DNA of 64,000 bases from Geobacter sp. (GCA_009684525.1 WKKR01000006.1:62001-126000), one strand, 5' to 3'; positions 28,753 through 38,099 are shown, counted from the stretch's first letter. The notes: a model not told the origin generated them from the letters alone. Numbers and translations are program-made.

Positions 28753-29904
28753 GTGGGATCTGCACAACGGATCATGATAGTTGCCGGTGAAGCATCCGGT
28801 GATATGTACGGTGCCCGCCTGGTGAGCGAAGCCCTCCGGCTCAGGCCCGACCTGACCTTCTTCGGCATCGGCGGCCAGCGGATGCGCGAGGCAGGGGTTC
28901 AGATCCTGGTAGATGCCGCTGAGATGGCCGTGGTGGGGCTGGTGGAGGTCATTGCCCACTTCGGCATCATCAAGCATGCCTTTACGACCCTGCGCGATAT
29001 CATCCGCACCGACCCGCCCGAACTCCTGATCCTGATCGACTATCCCGACTTCAACATGCTGCTGGCGCGGCAGGCACGGAAACGGGGGGTGAAGGTCCTC
29101 TATTACATCAGCCCCCAGGTCTGGGCCTGGCGAGCGGGCAGGGTGCACAAGATTGCCCGGCTGGTGGACCATATGGCCGTGGTCTTTCCGTTCGAGGTCC
29201 CCTTTTACGAGCGTGCCGGTGCTCCGGTCACCTTTGTCGGCCATCCGCTGGTCGACATGGTCCGACCCACCATGACGCGCACTGAGGCGCTGGAGAGTTT
29301 CGGTCTCGACCATGCCCGCAAAACCGTCGGGCTCTTCCCCGGCAGCCGCCGGGGTGAGATGCGGCGGCTGCTGCCGGTTATCCTGGAGACTGCCGCAAGG
29401 CTGCACCGGCAATTCCCCGAGGTGCAGTTCATCCTCCCCCTGGCATCGAGCCTTACCAGGGAAGAACTCGCCCCGTACCTTGCTGCCTGCAGTCTTGATA
29501 TCACCGTTGTGGAGGGGAAGGTTCACGACGTGATCCAGGTCTGCGATGCCATCGTTACCGTCTCCGGCACCGTCACCCTTGAAATCGCGCTCATCGGCGT
29601 GCCGATGGTGATCATCTACAAAGTCTCCCCCTTTACCTACCATGTGGGGAAGCGGCTGATACGGGTCGACCATATCGGCATCTGCAATATCGTCGCCGGT
29701 GACCGGGTCGTGCCGGAGATGATCCAGGACGATGCCGAACCGGGGAGGATCGCTGCCGAGATCGGCCGCATGCTGACCGATGCCACCTATGCCGCATCGA
29801 TACGAGAAAAACTCGGCGCAATCCCCGCACTGCTGGGGCGGAGCGGGGCCTCGGAGCGGATTGCCCGTCTTGCCCTCGATATGATAAGGACACCCGCATC
29901 ATGA
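28753..29904 (+). CDS. lpxB: lipid-A-disaccharide synthase LpxB
   Basis: This 383-residue GT19 glycosyltransferase condenses UDP-2,3-diacyl sugar with lipid X. The N-terminal MIVAGEASGDMYGA, FFGIGGQRM and the DYPDFN and SPQVWAW motifs are conserved in LpxB; the UDP-binding GSRRGE and SGTVTLE follow. The GTG at 28753 is chosen because AAGGA is six to seven bases upstream and no in-frame ATG precedes the conserved sequence. The end overlaps msbA (ATGA). Confidence 0.94.
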   Translation: MGSAQRIMIVAGEASGDMYGARLVSEALRLRPDLTFFGIGGQRMREAGVQILVDAAEMAVVGLVEVIAHFGIIKHAFTTLRDIIRTDPPELLILIDYPDFNMLLARQARKRGVKVLYYISPQVWAWRAGRVHKIARLVDHMAVVFPFEVPFYERAGAPVTFVGHPLVDMVRPTMTRTEALESFGLDHARKTVGLFPGSRRGEMRRLLPVILETAARLHRQFPEVQFILPLASSLTREELAPYLAACSLDITVVEGKVHDVIQVCDAIVTVSGTVTLEIALIGVPMVIIYKVSPFTYHVGKRLIRVDHIGICNIVAGDRVVPEMIQDDAEPGRIAAEIGRMLTDATYAASIREKLGAIPALLGRSGASERIARLALDMIRTPAS

Positions 29905-31622
29905 AGAGTTACCTGCGTCTCATCAGATATATAAAGCAATATTGGGTGCGGATTGTCGTGGCAGCGGTGGCATCCACCGGTGTCGGCGCCATGGACGGCG
30001 CGTTCGCCTACCTGGTGGAGCCGCTGCTCAAGCGGATCTTTGCCGAAAAGGACCTGCTGGTCTTCTCGCTCCTTCCCCTCGGCATCATCCTGTTGTTCCT
30101 GTTCCGGGGGCTCTGCCGCTACCTGAACGATTACTACATCCGCACTGCCGGCCAGATGGCGGTCCAGCACGTGCGGAACGACGTCTATAGCCGCTCCATG
30201 CACCTCTCGCTCGGGTTTTTCCATCGCCAGACCACCGGCGGTCTCATGGCCCGTGTCCTGAGCGATGTGGGGACCATGCAGGAAGGCGTGGCAACGGTGG
30301 TCACCGGCCTGTTCCGTGACTGCATCTCGGCAGTGTCGCTCCTGGGGGTGGTATTCTACCGCAACTGGCAACTGGCGCTGATTTCTCTTGTTGTTGTGCC
30401 GCTGACCATCTATCCGGCGCAGAAAATTGGCCGTCGAATCAAGAATCTTTCCCGCCAGGGGCAGGAAAAGTTGGGTGACATTGCCGGTATTCTTCAGGAA
30501 ACCTATGCGGGCATCAAGGTGATCAAGGCATTCGGCCTGGAAGAGCGGGAAGTGGCGAAGTTCTCCGCCAACAATACCCAGTTTTACGGTGTGATGCGAC
30601 GATCCATCAAATACGAGGCGCTTTCCACGCCGATGATGGAATTCATCACCTCCTTCGGGGTTGCTGCCGTGGTCTGGGCCGGTGGCGCCAGCGTCATGGG
30701 GGGGAAGATGACCGCCCCCGAGTTCTTCTCATTCGTGACAGCCATGGTCCTTATGTACAATCCGATCAAGAAGCTCTCCGGGACCTACAATTCCATCCAG
30801 CGCTCTCTCGGTGCTGCCGAACGGGTCTTCGAGATCATCGATGCTCAGCCGGAGATCGTTGACTCGCCCCATGCGAAGCCGCTCGACAGGGTGCGGGGGG
30901 ACGTGGAGTTTCGCGATGTCACCTTCAGTTACCAGGATGAGAATGTGCTGCAGGGGATAACCCTTTCTGCGAAAAAGGGTGATGTCATCGCCCTGGTGGG
31001 GCCGTCCGGGGCGGGCAAGACCACCCTGGTCTCGCTGATATCTCGATTCTACGACGTAACCGGCGGTGCCGTGCTCATTGACGGCCATGATGTCCGCAAC
31101 GTGCGCCTGACCGACCTCCTGCGCCAGGTTGCCCTGGTCGACCAGGAAACCACGCTGTTCAATGACACCATCGCCAACAACATCCGCTATGGCAAGCCGG
31201 ATGCCAGCGATGCCGAGGTGGAAGCGGCAGCCAGGGCGGCCTTTGCCCACGACTTCATCGTGGATCTTTTGCCCGAAGGGTATGCTACCAACATCGGCGA
31301 TCGCGGGGTGCGGCTTTCGGGCGGTCAGCGGCAGCGACTCTGCATAGCCAGGGCGATCCTCAAGGATGCGCCGATCCTGATTCTCGACGAGGCGACCAGC
31401 GCCCTGGACACCGAGAGCGAGCAGATGGTGCAGCAGGCCCTGGAAAACCTCATGGCCAATCGGACCACCTTTGTCATCGCCCATCGCCTCTCCACCATCT
31501 ACCGGGCCGACCGGATCGTGGTGCTGGAAAACGGTGTCACCCGCGAGAGCGGTACCCATGGTGAACTGTTGGCGGCAAACGGTCTCTATCGCAAGCTGTA
31601 CGACATGCAATTCAAGGAATGA
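29901..31622 (+). CDS. msbA: lipid A export ABC transporter MsbA
   Basis: A 573-residue fused permease-ATPase half-transporter that flips core-lipid A across the inner membrane. Six membrane helices lie in about 15-310. The ATPase part has Walker A GPSGAGKTT (about 370), signature LSGGQRQR and Walker B LILDEATSALD. The gene lies between lpxB and the waaA region. A second fused ABC exporter at 51612 is more PglK-like, so this copy is the better MsbA candidate. Confidence 0.93.
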   Translation: MKSYLRLIRYIKQYWVRIVVAAVASTGVGAMDGAFAYLVEPLLKRIFAEKDLLVFSLLPLGIILLFLFRGLCRYLNDYYIRTAGQMAVQHVRNDVYSRSMHLSLGFFHRQTTGGLMARVLSDVGTMQEGVATVVTGLFRDCISAVSLLGVVFYRNWQLALISLVVVPLTIYPAQKIGRRIKNLSRQGQEKLGDIAGILQETYAGIKVIKAFGLEEREVAKFSANNTQFYGVMRRSIKYEALSTPMMEFITSFGVAAVVWAGGASVMGGKMTAPEFFSFVTAMVLMYNPIKKLSGTYNSIQRSLGAAERVFEIIDAQPEIVDSPHAKPLDRVRGDVEFRDVTFSYQDENVLQGITLSAKKGDVIALVGPSGAGKTTLVSLISRFYDVTGGAVLIDGHDVRNVRLTDLLRQVALVDQETTLFNDTIANNIRYGKPDASDAEVEAAARAAFAHDFIVDLLPEGYATNIGDRGVRLSGGQRQRLCIARAILKDAPILILDEATSALDTESEQMVQQALENLMANRTTFVIAHRLSTIYRADRIVVLENGVTRESGTHGELLAANGLYRKLYDMQFKE

Positions 31623-32290
31623 AAGCACTACGCCGCGCATTTGTCCGCAAGCTGTCGGGCCGGCCTCTGGCCGTGATCATCTACCTGCTGATCCATCTGC
31701 TTCGTCTGACCCTGCGGATCGAAACGGTGGGGGGGGAGATCTTCAGGGATTTTGTCAGCCGTGCCGAAGGGGTCATCGGCATCTTCTGGCATGGCCGGCT
31801 GCTGATGGTCCCGTTTGCCTATCCCGGCAAGAGGCTGCATGTCCTGATCGGGATGCATCGTGATGGACAACTGATCGCGGACGTCATGAAATGTTTCCGG
31901 TTCGGTCTGGTACGGGGGTCATCATCCAGGGGGGGAGTTGCGGCGCTGCGGGAGTGTGTACGCCTGCTGAATGCCGGCAATGATCTGGCCATTACCCCGG
32001 ACGGGCCCCGAGGCCCAGCCGAGGTAGCAAAGCTCGGTGTTGCCCAGGCGGCCATGGTCAGTGGCAGGGCGATCATACCGGTAGCGTTTTCCGCGTCCCG
32101 GAGCTGGCTCATCGAGAGCTGGGACCGTCTCTTGATTCCCAAGCCATTTTCACGGGGCGTCTATGTTATCGGCCAGCCTCTCCGTTACCAGAAGGGTGAG
32201 GAGTTGGAGGCGTTTCGCCAACGGATCGAGTCGGCCCTCCGGGAGACGACGAACCGGGCGGACCAACTGGCCCTGAATCGTGCAGCGTGA
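31619..32290 (+). CDS. DUF374 lysophospholipid acyltransferase-family protein
   Basis: A 223-residue protein with one N-terminal hydrophobic segment (about 17-33) and DUF374 features: FWHGRLLMVPF (variant HxxxxD-type site), SSRGGVAALRE, and TPDGPRGP. Proteins of this family occur in lipid A operons and are related to acyltransferases such as LpxL. It is a candidate secondary acyltransferase, since no canonical LpxL or LpxM is seen in this window. Start overlaps the msbA stop (ATGA). Confidence 0.82.
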   Translation: MKALRRAFVRKLSGRPLAVIIYLLIHLLRLTLRIETVGGEIFRDFVSRAEGVIGIFWHGRLLMVPFAYPGKRLHVLIGMHRDGQLIADVMKCFRFGLVRGSSSRGGVAALRECVRLLNAGNDLAITPDGPRGPAEVAKLGVAQAAMVSGRAIIPVAFSASRSWLIESWDRLLIPKPFSRGVYVIGQPLRYQKGEELEAFRQRIESALRETTNRADQLALNRAA

Positions 32291-32425
32291 AACGTGAACC
32301 TGCCTGCATCCGGAGCACCAACGCGGATGAGATACCAGCTCCTCAGGCAGCTAGTCTCTTCCGGTTCGGGATGAGAGCGGCGCGTACTTCTTGTCTCATG
32401 TCACACGGCCTTTGCGAGCTCATAC
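32291..32425. other. unexplained spacer inside the lipid A operon
   Basis: This 135-bp gap interrupts an otherwise tightly packed operon. It is GC-rich and contains GATGAGA repeats facing TCTCATG (for example 32370-32400), so it can fold, but it matches no riboswitch I can recognise and has no clear terminator or promoter. Confidence 0.3.
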
Positions 32426-33721
32426 ATGTACCTGCTCTATAATATCCTGCTCCTGTGTGCCCTGCCGTTCATCATCGGCTATCACCTGTACCGTTCTGTG
32501 AGCAGGGGGCGTCCGGCAGCTTTGCTGGAGCGGTTCGGGTTTGTCGATCAGGCACCGGTTTTGACCCCTGGAGGACCTCCCCCGATCTGGGTCCATGCCG
32601 TATCGGTGGGTGAGACCATAGCTGTCCGTCCTCTGCTCAAGGCGCTGAAGGAGAGGTTCCCGGAGCGCCTTCTGGTGCTTTCAAACATGACCGAGACCGG
32701 CCGCGTGGTTGCCCAGGAGATCCCTTGGGTCGACCATTGCATCCGCTTTCCCTTCGATTACCCCTGGGCGGTGCGCCGCCTGCTGCGCCAGATCGACCCC
32801 GGCCTGGTGGTCATCGTGGAGACCGAGCTCTGGCCGAACTTCCTGCGCGAGGCGCGCAACAGGTCCATCCCGACCCTGATAGCCAATGGTCGGATCTCTG
32901 ATCGTTCGTTCGGGCGCTATCTAAAGGCCCGGCGGCTTTTCCGGCCGGTGCTGGACACGGTCGGTGCCTTCTGCATGCAGAGCAGCGAGGATGCCCGGCG
33001 GATCATCGCCATTGGCGCCGACGAGGCAAGGGTACAGGTGGCCCGCAACCTCAAGTTCGACATCCCTGTAGGGAACGTCTCCGCGGCGGAGCGTCTCGCC
33101 TGCAGACTACAGTATCGTCTGCCGGAAGCGGCAACTGTCATCGTTGCCGGCAGTACCCATCCCGGCGAAGAGGGGCAGGTCGTTGCCGCTTTTTCCCGGC
33201 TGGTCGGTGCGGGAAAAGAGGCTGTGCTGGTCCTGGTACCGCGGCATCCAGAGCGGGCAGCGGAGGTGGCCGATCTGCTGCAGCAGGCAGGACTGGCATA
33301 TGTCCGTCGATCCTCCCTGGCCGGGCGTGAGGCGGAACTCGCCGCGGGCGAGGTGCTGCTGGTGGACACCATCGGCGAACTGATGCGCCTCTATGGTCTG
33401 GCGGACGTGGCCTTTGTAGGAGGGAGCCTGGTGCCGGTGGGGGGGCACAATGTGCTGGAACCGGCTTCGCTGGGGGTACCGGTCATTATCGGCCCGCATA
33501 TGACCAACTTCCGCGAGATTTCAGCGCTGGTTCTTGCCGCTGATGCCGCGCTCCAGGTTGCCGACGGCGAGCAGCTGGCAATGGCACTGACGACCCTGCT
33601 GGACGATGCCGCCCGCAGGGCCGGCATGGGAGAGAATGGCCGGCGGCTGGTCCTGGAACAAGGGGGGGCAACCGCCCGGCACCTGGCAGCGATCGAACAA
33701 TGTCTCAGGGGTGAAGCGTGA
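32426..33721 (+). CDS. waaA: Kdo transferase WaaA (KdtA)
   Basis: This 431-residue GT30 enzyme adds 3-deoxy-D-manno-octulosonic acid to lipid IVA. A membrane anchor is at about 2-20, and VHAVSVGETIAVRPL contains the catalytic Glu. PGLVVIVETELWPN is highly conserved, as is the C-terminal GGSLVPVGGHNVLEPA. The stop overlaps lpxK. The number of Kdo units added cannot be read from the sequence. Confidence 0.94.
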   Translation: MYLLYNILLLCALPFIIGYHLYRSVSRGRPAALLERFGFVDQAPVLTPGGPPPIWVHAVSVGETIAVRPLLKALKERFPERLLVLSNMTETGRVVAQEIPWVDHCIRFPFDYPWAVRRLLRQIDPGLVVIVETELWPNFLREARNRSIPTLIANGRISDRSFGRYLKARRLFRPVLDTVGAFCMQSSEDARRIIAIGADEARVQVARNLKFDIPVGNVSAAERLACRLQYRLPEAATVIVAGSTHPGEEGQVVAAFSRLVGAGKEAVLVLVPRHPERAAEVADLLQQAGLAYVRRSSLAGREAELAAGEVLLVDTIGELMRLYGLADVAFVGGSLVPVGGHNVLEPASLGVPVIIGPHMTNFREISALVLAADAALQVADGEQLAMALTTLLDDAARRAGMGENGRRLVLEQGGATARHLAAIEQCLRGEA

Positions 33722-34809
33722 AAGGCGAAGCGTACTTCAGGGAGCTGGTCGCCGGTTCGCGGCGGGGTCTGGTCGACCGGCTCGTCTTTGCCCTCCTTGT
33801 GCTCTGTTCCTTCCCCTATGGATTGGTCATGAAGATCAGGGCGTTCGGGTACCGGACCGGAATCATCCCTTCCCGCCGGTTGCCCAGGCCGGTGATTTCA
33901 GTGGGGAACATCACTGTCGGGGGGACCGGCAAGACCCCGACGGTCCTGCTCATCGCCCGGCTCCTGCTGGAGAGGGGGAAGCGGGTGGTGGTCCTGACCA
34001 GGGGGTATGGAGGATCGCTGGAGGGGGAAACCAGGATCGTCGCGGATGGCACCGGCCTGCTCCTTTCTCCTGCCGAGGCGGGTGACGAGCCCTGCCTGCT
34101 GGCTTCTGCCCAGCCCGGATTGATGGTGGTAATGGGACCGGATCGCTACCTGGCCGGATGTCTGGCCATGAAACAGCTTGCCCCGGATATCTTCCTCCTC
34201 GATGACGGATTCCAGCATCAGCGGCTCGGACGGGATCTGGACATCCTGCTCCTGGACGGCACAAATCCCTTTGCCACGGGGCATACCCTGCCCGCCGGCA
34301 TGTTGCGTGAACCGCCATCTGCTGCACGGCGGGCAGACCTGGTCATCTTTACCCGCTCTGCAGGCGCGCTGCCACCTGTTCACGAGCTGTTGCCATCCCT
34401 GCCGTACTGCACCTCGACGCACCGCCTGACCGGATATGCCCCGCTGGGGGGAGGGGAGCCGCACCCTCTGGCAGATCTGGTCGGGCGCCGGGTCATTGCC
34501 TTTGCCGGCATTGCCAATCCAACGGCATTCTTTAACGGCCTCGAGGAGCAGGGGATCAGCCTGGTGGCAACGGTGGCGTTTCCCGATCATACCCCCTACG
34601 GGAAGGACGAACTGGAGGCGCTGGGCCGGCTCAAACAGACAAAGAAGGCCAACTGCCTCATAACAACTGCAAAGGATGCCGTGAAGCTCCAGACGTATCG
34701 CGGCATCCTGGGCGATTGTTGCGTTGCCTTGCTGGAACTCTATCTGGATGACTCGCTGCCACTTGAACATGCCCTTGAAAATACAGTGCATGCCAAGCAT
34801 CCGGTTTAG
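33718..34809 (+). CDS. lpxK: tetraacyldisaccharide 4'-kinase LpxK
   Basis: This 363-residue kinase phosphorylates the 4' position of the lipid A disaccharide. An N-terminal membrane-associated helix (about 19-36) precedes the Walker-A-like SVGNITVGGTGKTP (61-74), and LDDGFQHQRL is diagnostic for LpxK. The GTG start overlaps the waaA stop. It is the last gene of the contiguous lipid A run before glycosyltransferases begin. Confidence 0.94.
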   Translation: MKGEAYFRELVAGSRRGLVDRLVFALLVLCSFPYGLVMKIRAFGYRTGIIPSRRLPRPVISVGNITVGGTGKTPTVLLIARLLLERGKRVVVLTRGYGGSLEGETRIVADGTGLLLSPAEAGDEPCLLASAQPGLMVVMGPDRYLAGCLAMKQLAPDIFLLDDGFQHQRLGRDLDILLLDGTNPFATGHTLPAGMLREPPSAARRADLVIFTRSAGALPPVHELLPSLPYCTSTHRLTGYAPLGGGEPHPLADLVGRRVIAFAGIANPTAFFNGLEEQGISLVATVAFPDHTPYGKDELEALGRLKQTKKANCLITTAKDAVKLQTYRGILGDCCVALLELYLDDSLPLEHALENTVHAKHPV

Positions 34810-34812
34810 TTG

Positions 34813-35718
34813 ATGGAATTATTGACTGTATTTATACTTTGTCACAACAGGCCTGATTTTGCGCGGCAGGCAATTCGGTCGGCCATTCACCAGACCTGCC
34901 AGGCCTTCAGGCTGGTAATATCAGACAATTCAAGCAACGACGATGTCGAGCAGATGGTCAGGTCTGATTTTCCTGGGGTGCACTATATTCGCCGGTCTCC
35001 AATGCTGCAGCCGCTGGAACATTTTAACTGCTGTATCGAGGAGGCCCTAAGCGAGTATTTCTGCCTGTTTCATGATGATGATATGATGGAATCGGGTTTC
35101 GTCGAAGAAATGCAACGATGCATGGCTACCTATCCGATGGCTATTGCTTGTGGTTGCAATTCCAGGATTGAGACGTTCGGTGTGCTGGAATCGCGCACCT
35201 CATTTTGTTCTTTCAGAAATCAGGAAGTGATCACCAGACCGAGAGACTTGGCCCGGCGATATTTTTCACGCGCCCAATCGGGAATCGCTCCATTTCCCGG
35301 CTATATCTATAATCGTCGGCTGGTCGGCGATCTCCGGCTCCCTGTTCGTGGGGGCAAGTATGCCGACGTGACATGGCTTCTGAACCTTGTACGACAAGGC
35401 CCTATCGTTTGGATCAATAAGCCGCTCATGACCTACCGGATTCATGAAAATAGCGATGGGAAAGTAGAATCGATGCGGGATCGTCTCCGTTTTCTCGGAT
35501 ACATCAAACAGTACAAAGCAGAACTTGGTGAAGGATTGTTGAGTGATTACCGCTCGTTTATATACAAGAAGATTCTCAAGTCCCATGTCGACTCTCATAC
35601 GAAAAGGCATCGCTTGTTCAGTGCTTTTATGAAAAACTATCGTTTGCGGCACTATTGCAGGTTTGATTACTACAAGGCTCAGGCAATCCGCTTGGTGGTT
35701 AAATGGAGTGCGAAATGA
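34813..35718 (+). CDS. family 2 glycosyltransferase
   Basis: A 301-residue GT-A glycosyltransferase with the GT2 start FILCHNRPDFARQAIRS, a sugar-nucleotide-binding NSSNDD, and the metal-binding FHDDDMM (about 91-97). The acceptor and donor are unknown. It follows lpxK by three bases and overlaps the GT10 gene by four, so the two were probably acquired together. Codon use is noticeably more AT-rich than in lpxK. Confidence 0.85.
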   Translation: MELLTVFILCHNRPDFARQAIRSAIHQTCQAFRLVISDNSSNDDVEQMVRSDFPGVHYIRRSPMLQPLEHFNCCIEEALSEYFCLFHDDDMMESGFVEEMQRCMATYPMAIACGCNSRIETFGVLESRTSFCSFRNQEVITRPRDLARRYFSRAQSGIAPFPGYIYNRRLVGDLRLPVRGGKYADVTWLLNLVRQGPIVWINKPLMTYRIHENSDGKVESMRDRLRFLGYIKQYKAELGEGLLSDYRSFIYKKILKSHVDSHTKRHRLFSAFMKNYRLRHYCRFDYYKAQAIRLVVKWSAK

Positions 35719-36737
35719 AGCTCTACGGGAATATCATTGCCGAAGGTCATGGCAATAACTCGATGTTTTCGTTGGAGGACAGAACGCACCGCTATAATCC
35801 AACCTATACCTTCAGGCTTCTTCGACAGGCTTTTCTCGACAACGGGATAGAAATCAACACTCCCGATGTCAATCAGGGAAGAAAGATCGCTTTTGATCTG
35901 CATGTGGAAGGGCGGCCGTTTGTCGCAGACGGCATTCCAAAGTATCTCATTGCACTGGAAAACCCAAATATCAACAGACTGAATGAAGATCGAGAGTACT
36001 GCAGGAGATTCACCAAGGTTTTTGCCTGGGATGCCAGGTTGCTCGATTTGCCGAATGTTCGGAAAATACTGGTTCCAAATCAGCTCACATTTGAGCCGAC
36101 GCCCTCGTTTGCAGAGCGAGATATCTTCAGTTGCATCATCAACGCAAATAAAGCCTTTCGCGAGGCCTTGGCTTCGGATCTGTATCTTGAACGTATAAAT
36201 ACCATACGCTGGTACGAGGGAAACGCGCCTGAAAAGTTTGAGTTGTATGGTATGGGGTGGGCCAAACCTTCGCCTGCCTTTGGTTTCTGGCCAAAGGCCA
36301 AACGGCGCATTGCTCGACTGAGAAGCCAGCTCTTTGGCCATAAACCGTTCCCCAGCTATCGGGGAGAGGTGCATGACAAAAGGGAAGTGCTGAAACGGAG
36401 CAGGTTTTCCTATTGTTATGAAAACACCCGCGATTTATCCAACTACATTACCGAAAAGATCTTCGATAGCCTTCTGGCCGGCTGCGTACCCATCTACTGG
36501 GGAGCAGACAACGTGACGGACTATATTCCAGCAGGCTGTTTCATAGATCGTCGCAGATTTGCGGATACGGCAGCAGTGCATGAATTTCTCGTTTCGATAT
36601 CATGTGAGGAGTATGCTCGGTATCAGTCGGATATCGCAGAGTTTCTTAGGGGTGATAATTCCAGGATGTTCAGTTCGGAATACTTTGTCTCCACAATCGT
36701 CGAGCAGGTGACTCGGGACGTGCTGGAGAAAAAATAG
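35715..36737 (+). CDS. family 10 glycosyltransferase (alpha-1,3/4-fucosyltransferase-like)
   Basis: A 340-residue GT-B enzyme. The GT10 signature is at 231-265: FSYCYENTRD, then YITEKIFDSLLAGCVPIYWG, matching the conserved GDP-fucose-binding region of bacterial and animal alpha-1,3-fucosyltransferases. It is predicted to add L-fucose to a LPS or glycan acceptor. The ATG at 35715 overlaps the GT2 stop. GDP-fucose genes gmd and fcl lie 18 kb downstream. Confidence 0.85.
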   Translation: MKLYGNIIAEGHGNNSMFSLEDRTHRYNPTYTFRLLRQAFLDNGIEINTPDVNQGRKIAFDLHVEGRPFVADGIPKYLIALENPNINRLNEDREYCRRFTKVFAWDARLLDLPNVRKILVPNQLTFEPTPSFAERDIFSCIINANKAFREALASDLYLERINTIRWYEGNAPEKFELYGMGWAKPSPAFGFWPKAKRRIARLRSQLFGHKPFPSYRGEVHDKREVLKRSRFSYCYENTRDLSNYITEKIFDSLLAGCVPIYWGADNVTDYIPAGCFIDRRRFADTAAVHEFLVSISCEEYARYQSDIAEFLRGDNSRMFSSEYFVSTIVEQVTRDVLEKK

Positions 36738-36852
36738 GGTATTGGCACCCTGGGCTCATTTATTAGCAGGTTGTTCAATATCAATCAGATCGTTGCCCCC
36801 GCAGAAGCCCCGCGGAGGTATGCGTCTGAATTTGATGGGAGAGGACTAATCT

Positions 36853-37020
36853 ATGCCATTGTCACCAGAATTACTATCCATCCTCGTCTGCCCTCAGTGC
36901 AAAGGCAAGCTTGACCTGGAGGCGAACGAAGCGGCTTTCACCTGTCCTGCGTGCCGGCTCCGCTATCCCGTTCGAGAAGGGATTCCCGTGATGCTCGTGG
37001 ACGAGGCAGAGAAGATTTGA
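36853..37020 (+). CDS. Trm112/YcaR-family small zinc-ribbon protein
   Basis: A 55-residue protein with two zinc-binding cysteine pairs: Cys13/Cys16 (LVCPQCKGKL) and Cys31/Cys34 (FTCPACRL), then REGIPVML. This matches the UPF0434/YcaR family. In E. coli ycaR sits between lpxK and kdsB, and here it sits just beyond an apparent GT2-GT10 insertion after lpxK. GAGAGGA lies upstream of the ATG. Its stop overlaps the proposed waaF start. Such proteins stabilise or activate partner enzymes such as methyltransferases; the partner here is unknown. Confidence 0.87.
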   Translation: MPLSPELLSILVCPQCKGKLDLEANEAAFTCPACRLRYPVREGIPVMLVDEAEKI

Positions 37021-38099
37021 CCATTGTGACATGCGGTGTGAAAGCTAACTGTATCGACCGGAACGGAATTCAGCGGATTCTGGTCCGCGCCACGAATTGG
37101 ATTGGGGATGCGGTGATGACAACCCCTGCCATTGGCTTGGTGCGGGCAGCGTTCCCCGATGCCCGCATTACCATCCTGGCCAACCCAATGGTTGCCGAGC
37201 TCTTTTCCCCCCATCCATGGGTGGATGAGGTTATAGTGTACGACCGTGCGGAGAGGCACAAGGGGGTTTCCGGACGTTTCCGGCTGGCTTCAGAACTAAA
37301 ACAGCGGCAGTTCGATCTTGCTGTTCTGTTGCAAGATGCCTTTGATGCCGCACTGATCACCTGGCTTGCCGGAATCCCCCGTCGTCTGGGAAACCGTAGC
37401 GATGGCCGCGGTTTTCTCCTGACCCATGGTTTTCCCATGTCCCTTCAACCGCAGGGTGAGCACCAGACAGTCAATTATCTGGCCATGCTCCGGCATTTTG
37501 GCATATCGGGCAATGATCAAGGCCAACTTCTGGCAACCACATCTGATGAAGACCTGGGCATGGCAAAACGGTTGGAGAATCGGGGTATTGCTCCCTCAGA
37601 CTTCGTTGTCGGCATCAACCCCGGTGCTACCTATGGTTCGGCAAAGCGCTGGTATCCCGAACGGTTCGCCGCTGTTGCCGCTGAGCTTGCAGTTGCCTGG
37701 GATGCCCGGGTCGTGATTACTGGTGGTCCTGGCGAGATCGCGATTGCCGCTGACATCGAACGGGAGCTTTCCGGAAGCTGTGTGAACCTGGCAGGGACTA
37801 TGACGGTGCGTGAATTGATGGCGTTGATCAAACGTTGCGATTTTTTTATTACCAATGATTCCGGGCCGATGCACATTGCTGCTGCCTTTGGCGTACCGTT
37901 GGTGGCCATTTTTGGCCCTACCGACCATGCTTCCACCTATCCTCTGGCCGAACATGCCATAGTGGTCCGCGAAACGGTTGCATGTGCACCGTGTATGAAA
38001 CGGGAGTGTCCCACCGACCATCGTTGCATGACATCGGTAACGCCTGAGGTCGTGGTCGCCGCAGCGTTGGAACTCCAGAGACGGGTGTCTCTGGGATGA
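37017..38099 (+). CDS. waaF: GT9 heptosyltransferase II (WaaF-like)
   Basis: An approximately 360-residue GT9 enzyme adding L-glycero-D-manno-heptose from ADP-heptose to the LPS core. The conserved opening RILVRATNWIGDAVMTTPA, the nucleotide-binding INPGATYGSAKRWY and NDSGPMHIAAAFGVP are characteristic of WaaF. C-terminal cysteines (CAPCMKRECP) are typical of this family. The start is uncertain: a TTG at 37017 overlaps the zinc-ribbon stop, with GTG options at 37026 and 37038, and none has a strong ribosome site. Confidence 0.88.
   Translation: MTIVTCGVKANCIDRNGIQRILVRATNWIGDAVMTTPAIGLVRAAFPDARITILANPMVAELFSPHPWVDEVIVYDRAERHKGVSGRFRLASELKQRQFDLAVLLQDAFDAALITWLAGIPRRLGNRSDGRGFLLTHGFPMSLQPQGEHQTVNYLAMLRHFGISGNDQGQLLATTSDEDLGMAKRLENRGIAPSDFVVGINPGATYGSAKRWYPERFAAVAAELAVAWDARVVITGGPGEIAIAADIERELSGSCVNLAGTMTVRELMALIKRCDFFITNDSGPMHIAAAFGVPLVAIFGPTDHASTYPLAEHAIVVRETVACAPCMKRECPTDHRCMTSVTPEVVVAAALELQRRVSLG

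Noticed and set aside
36743-36765. TTGGCAC sequence resembling a sigma-54 -24 element upstream of the zinc-ribbon gene
   Set aside because: The -12 element (TTGC at the right spacing) is absent.
36820-36849. ten-codon reading frame before the zinc-ribbon gene
   Set aside because: The Shine-Dalgarno-like GGAGG is too close to its ATG and no leader-peptide logic is visible.
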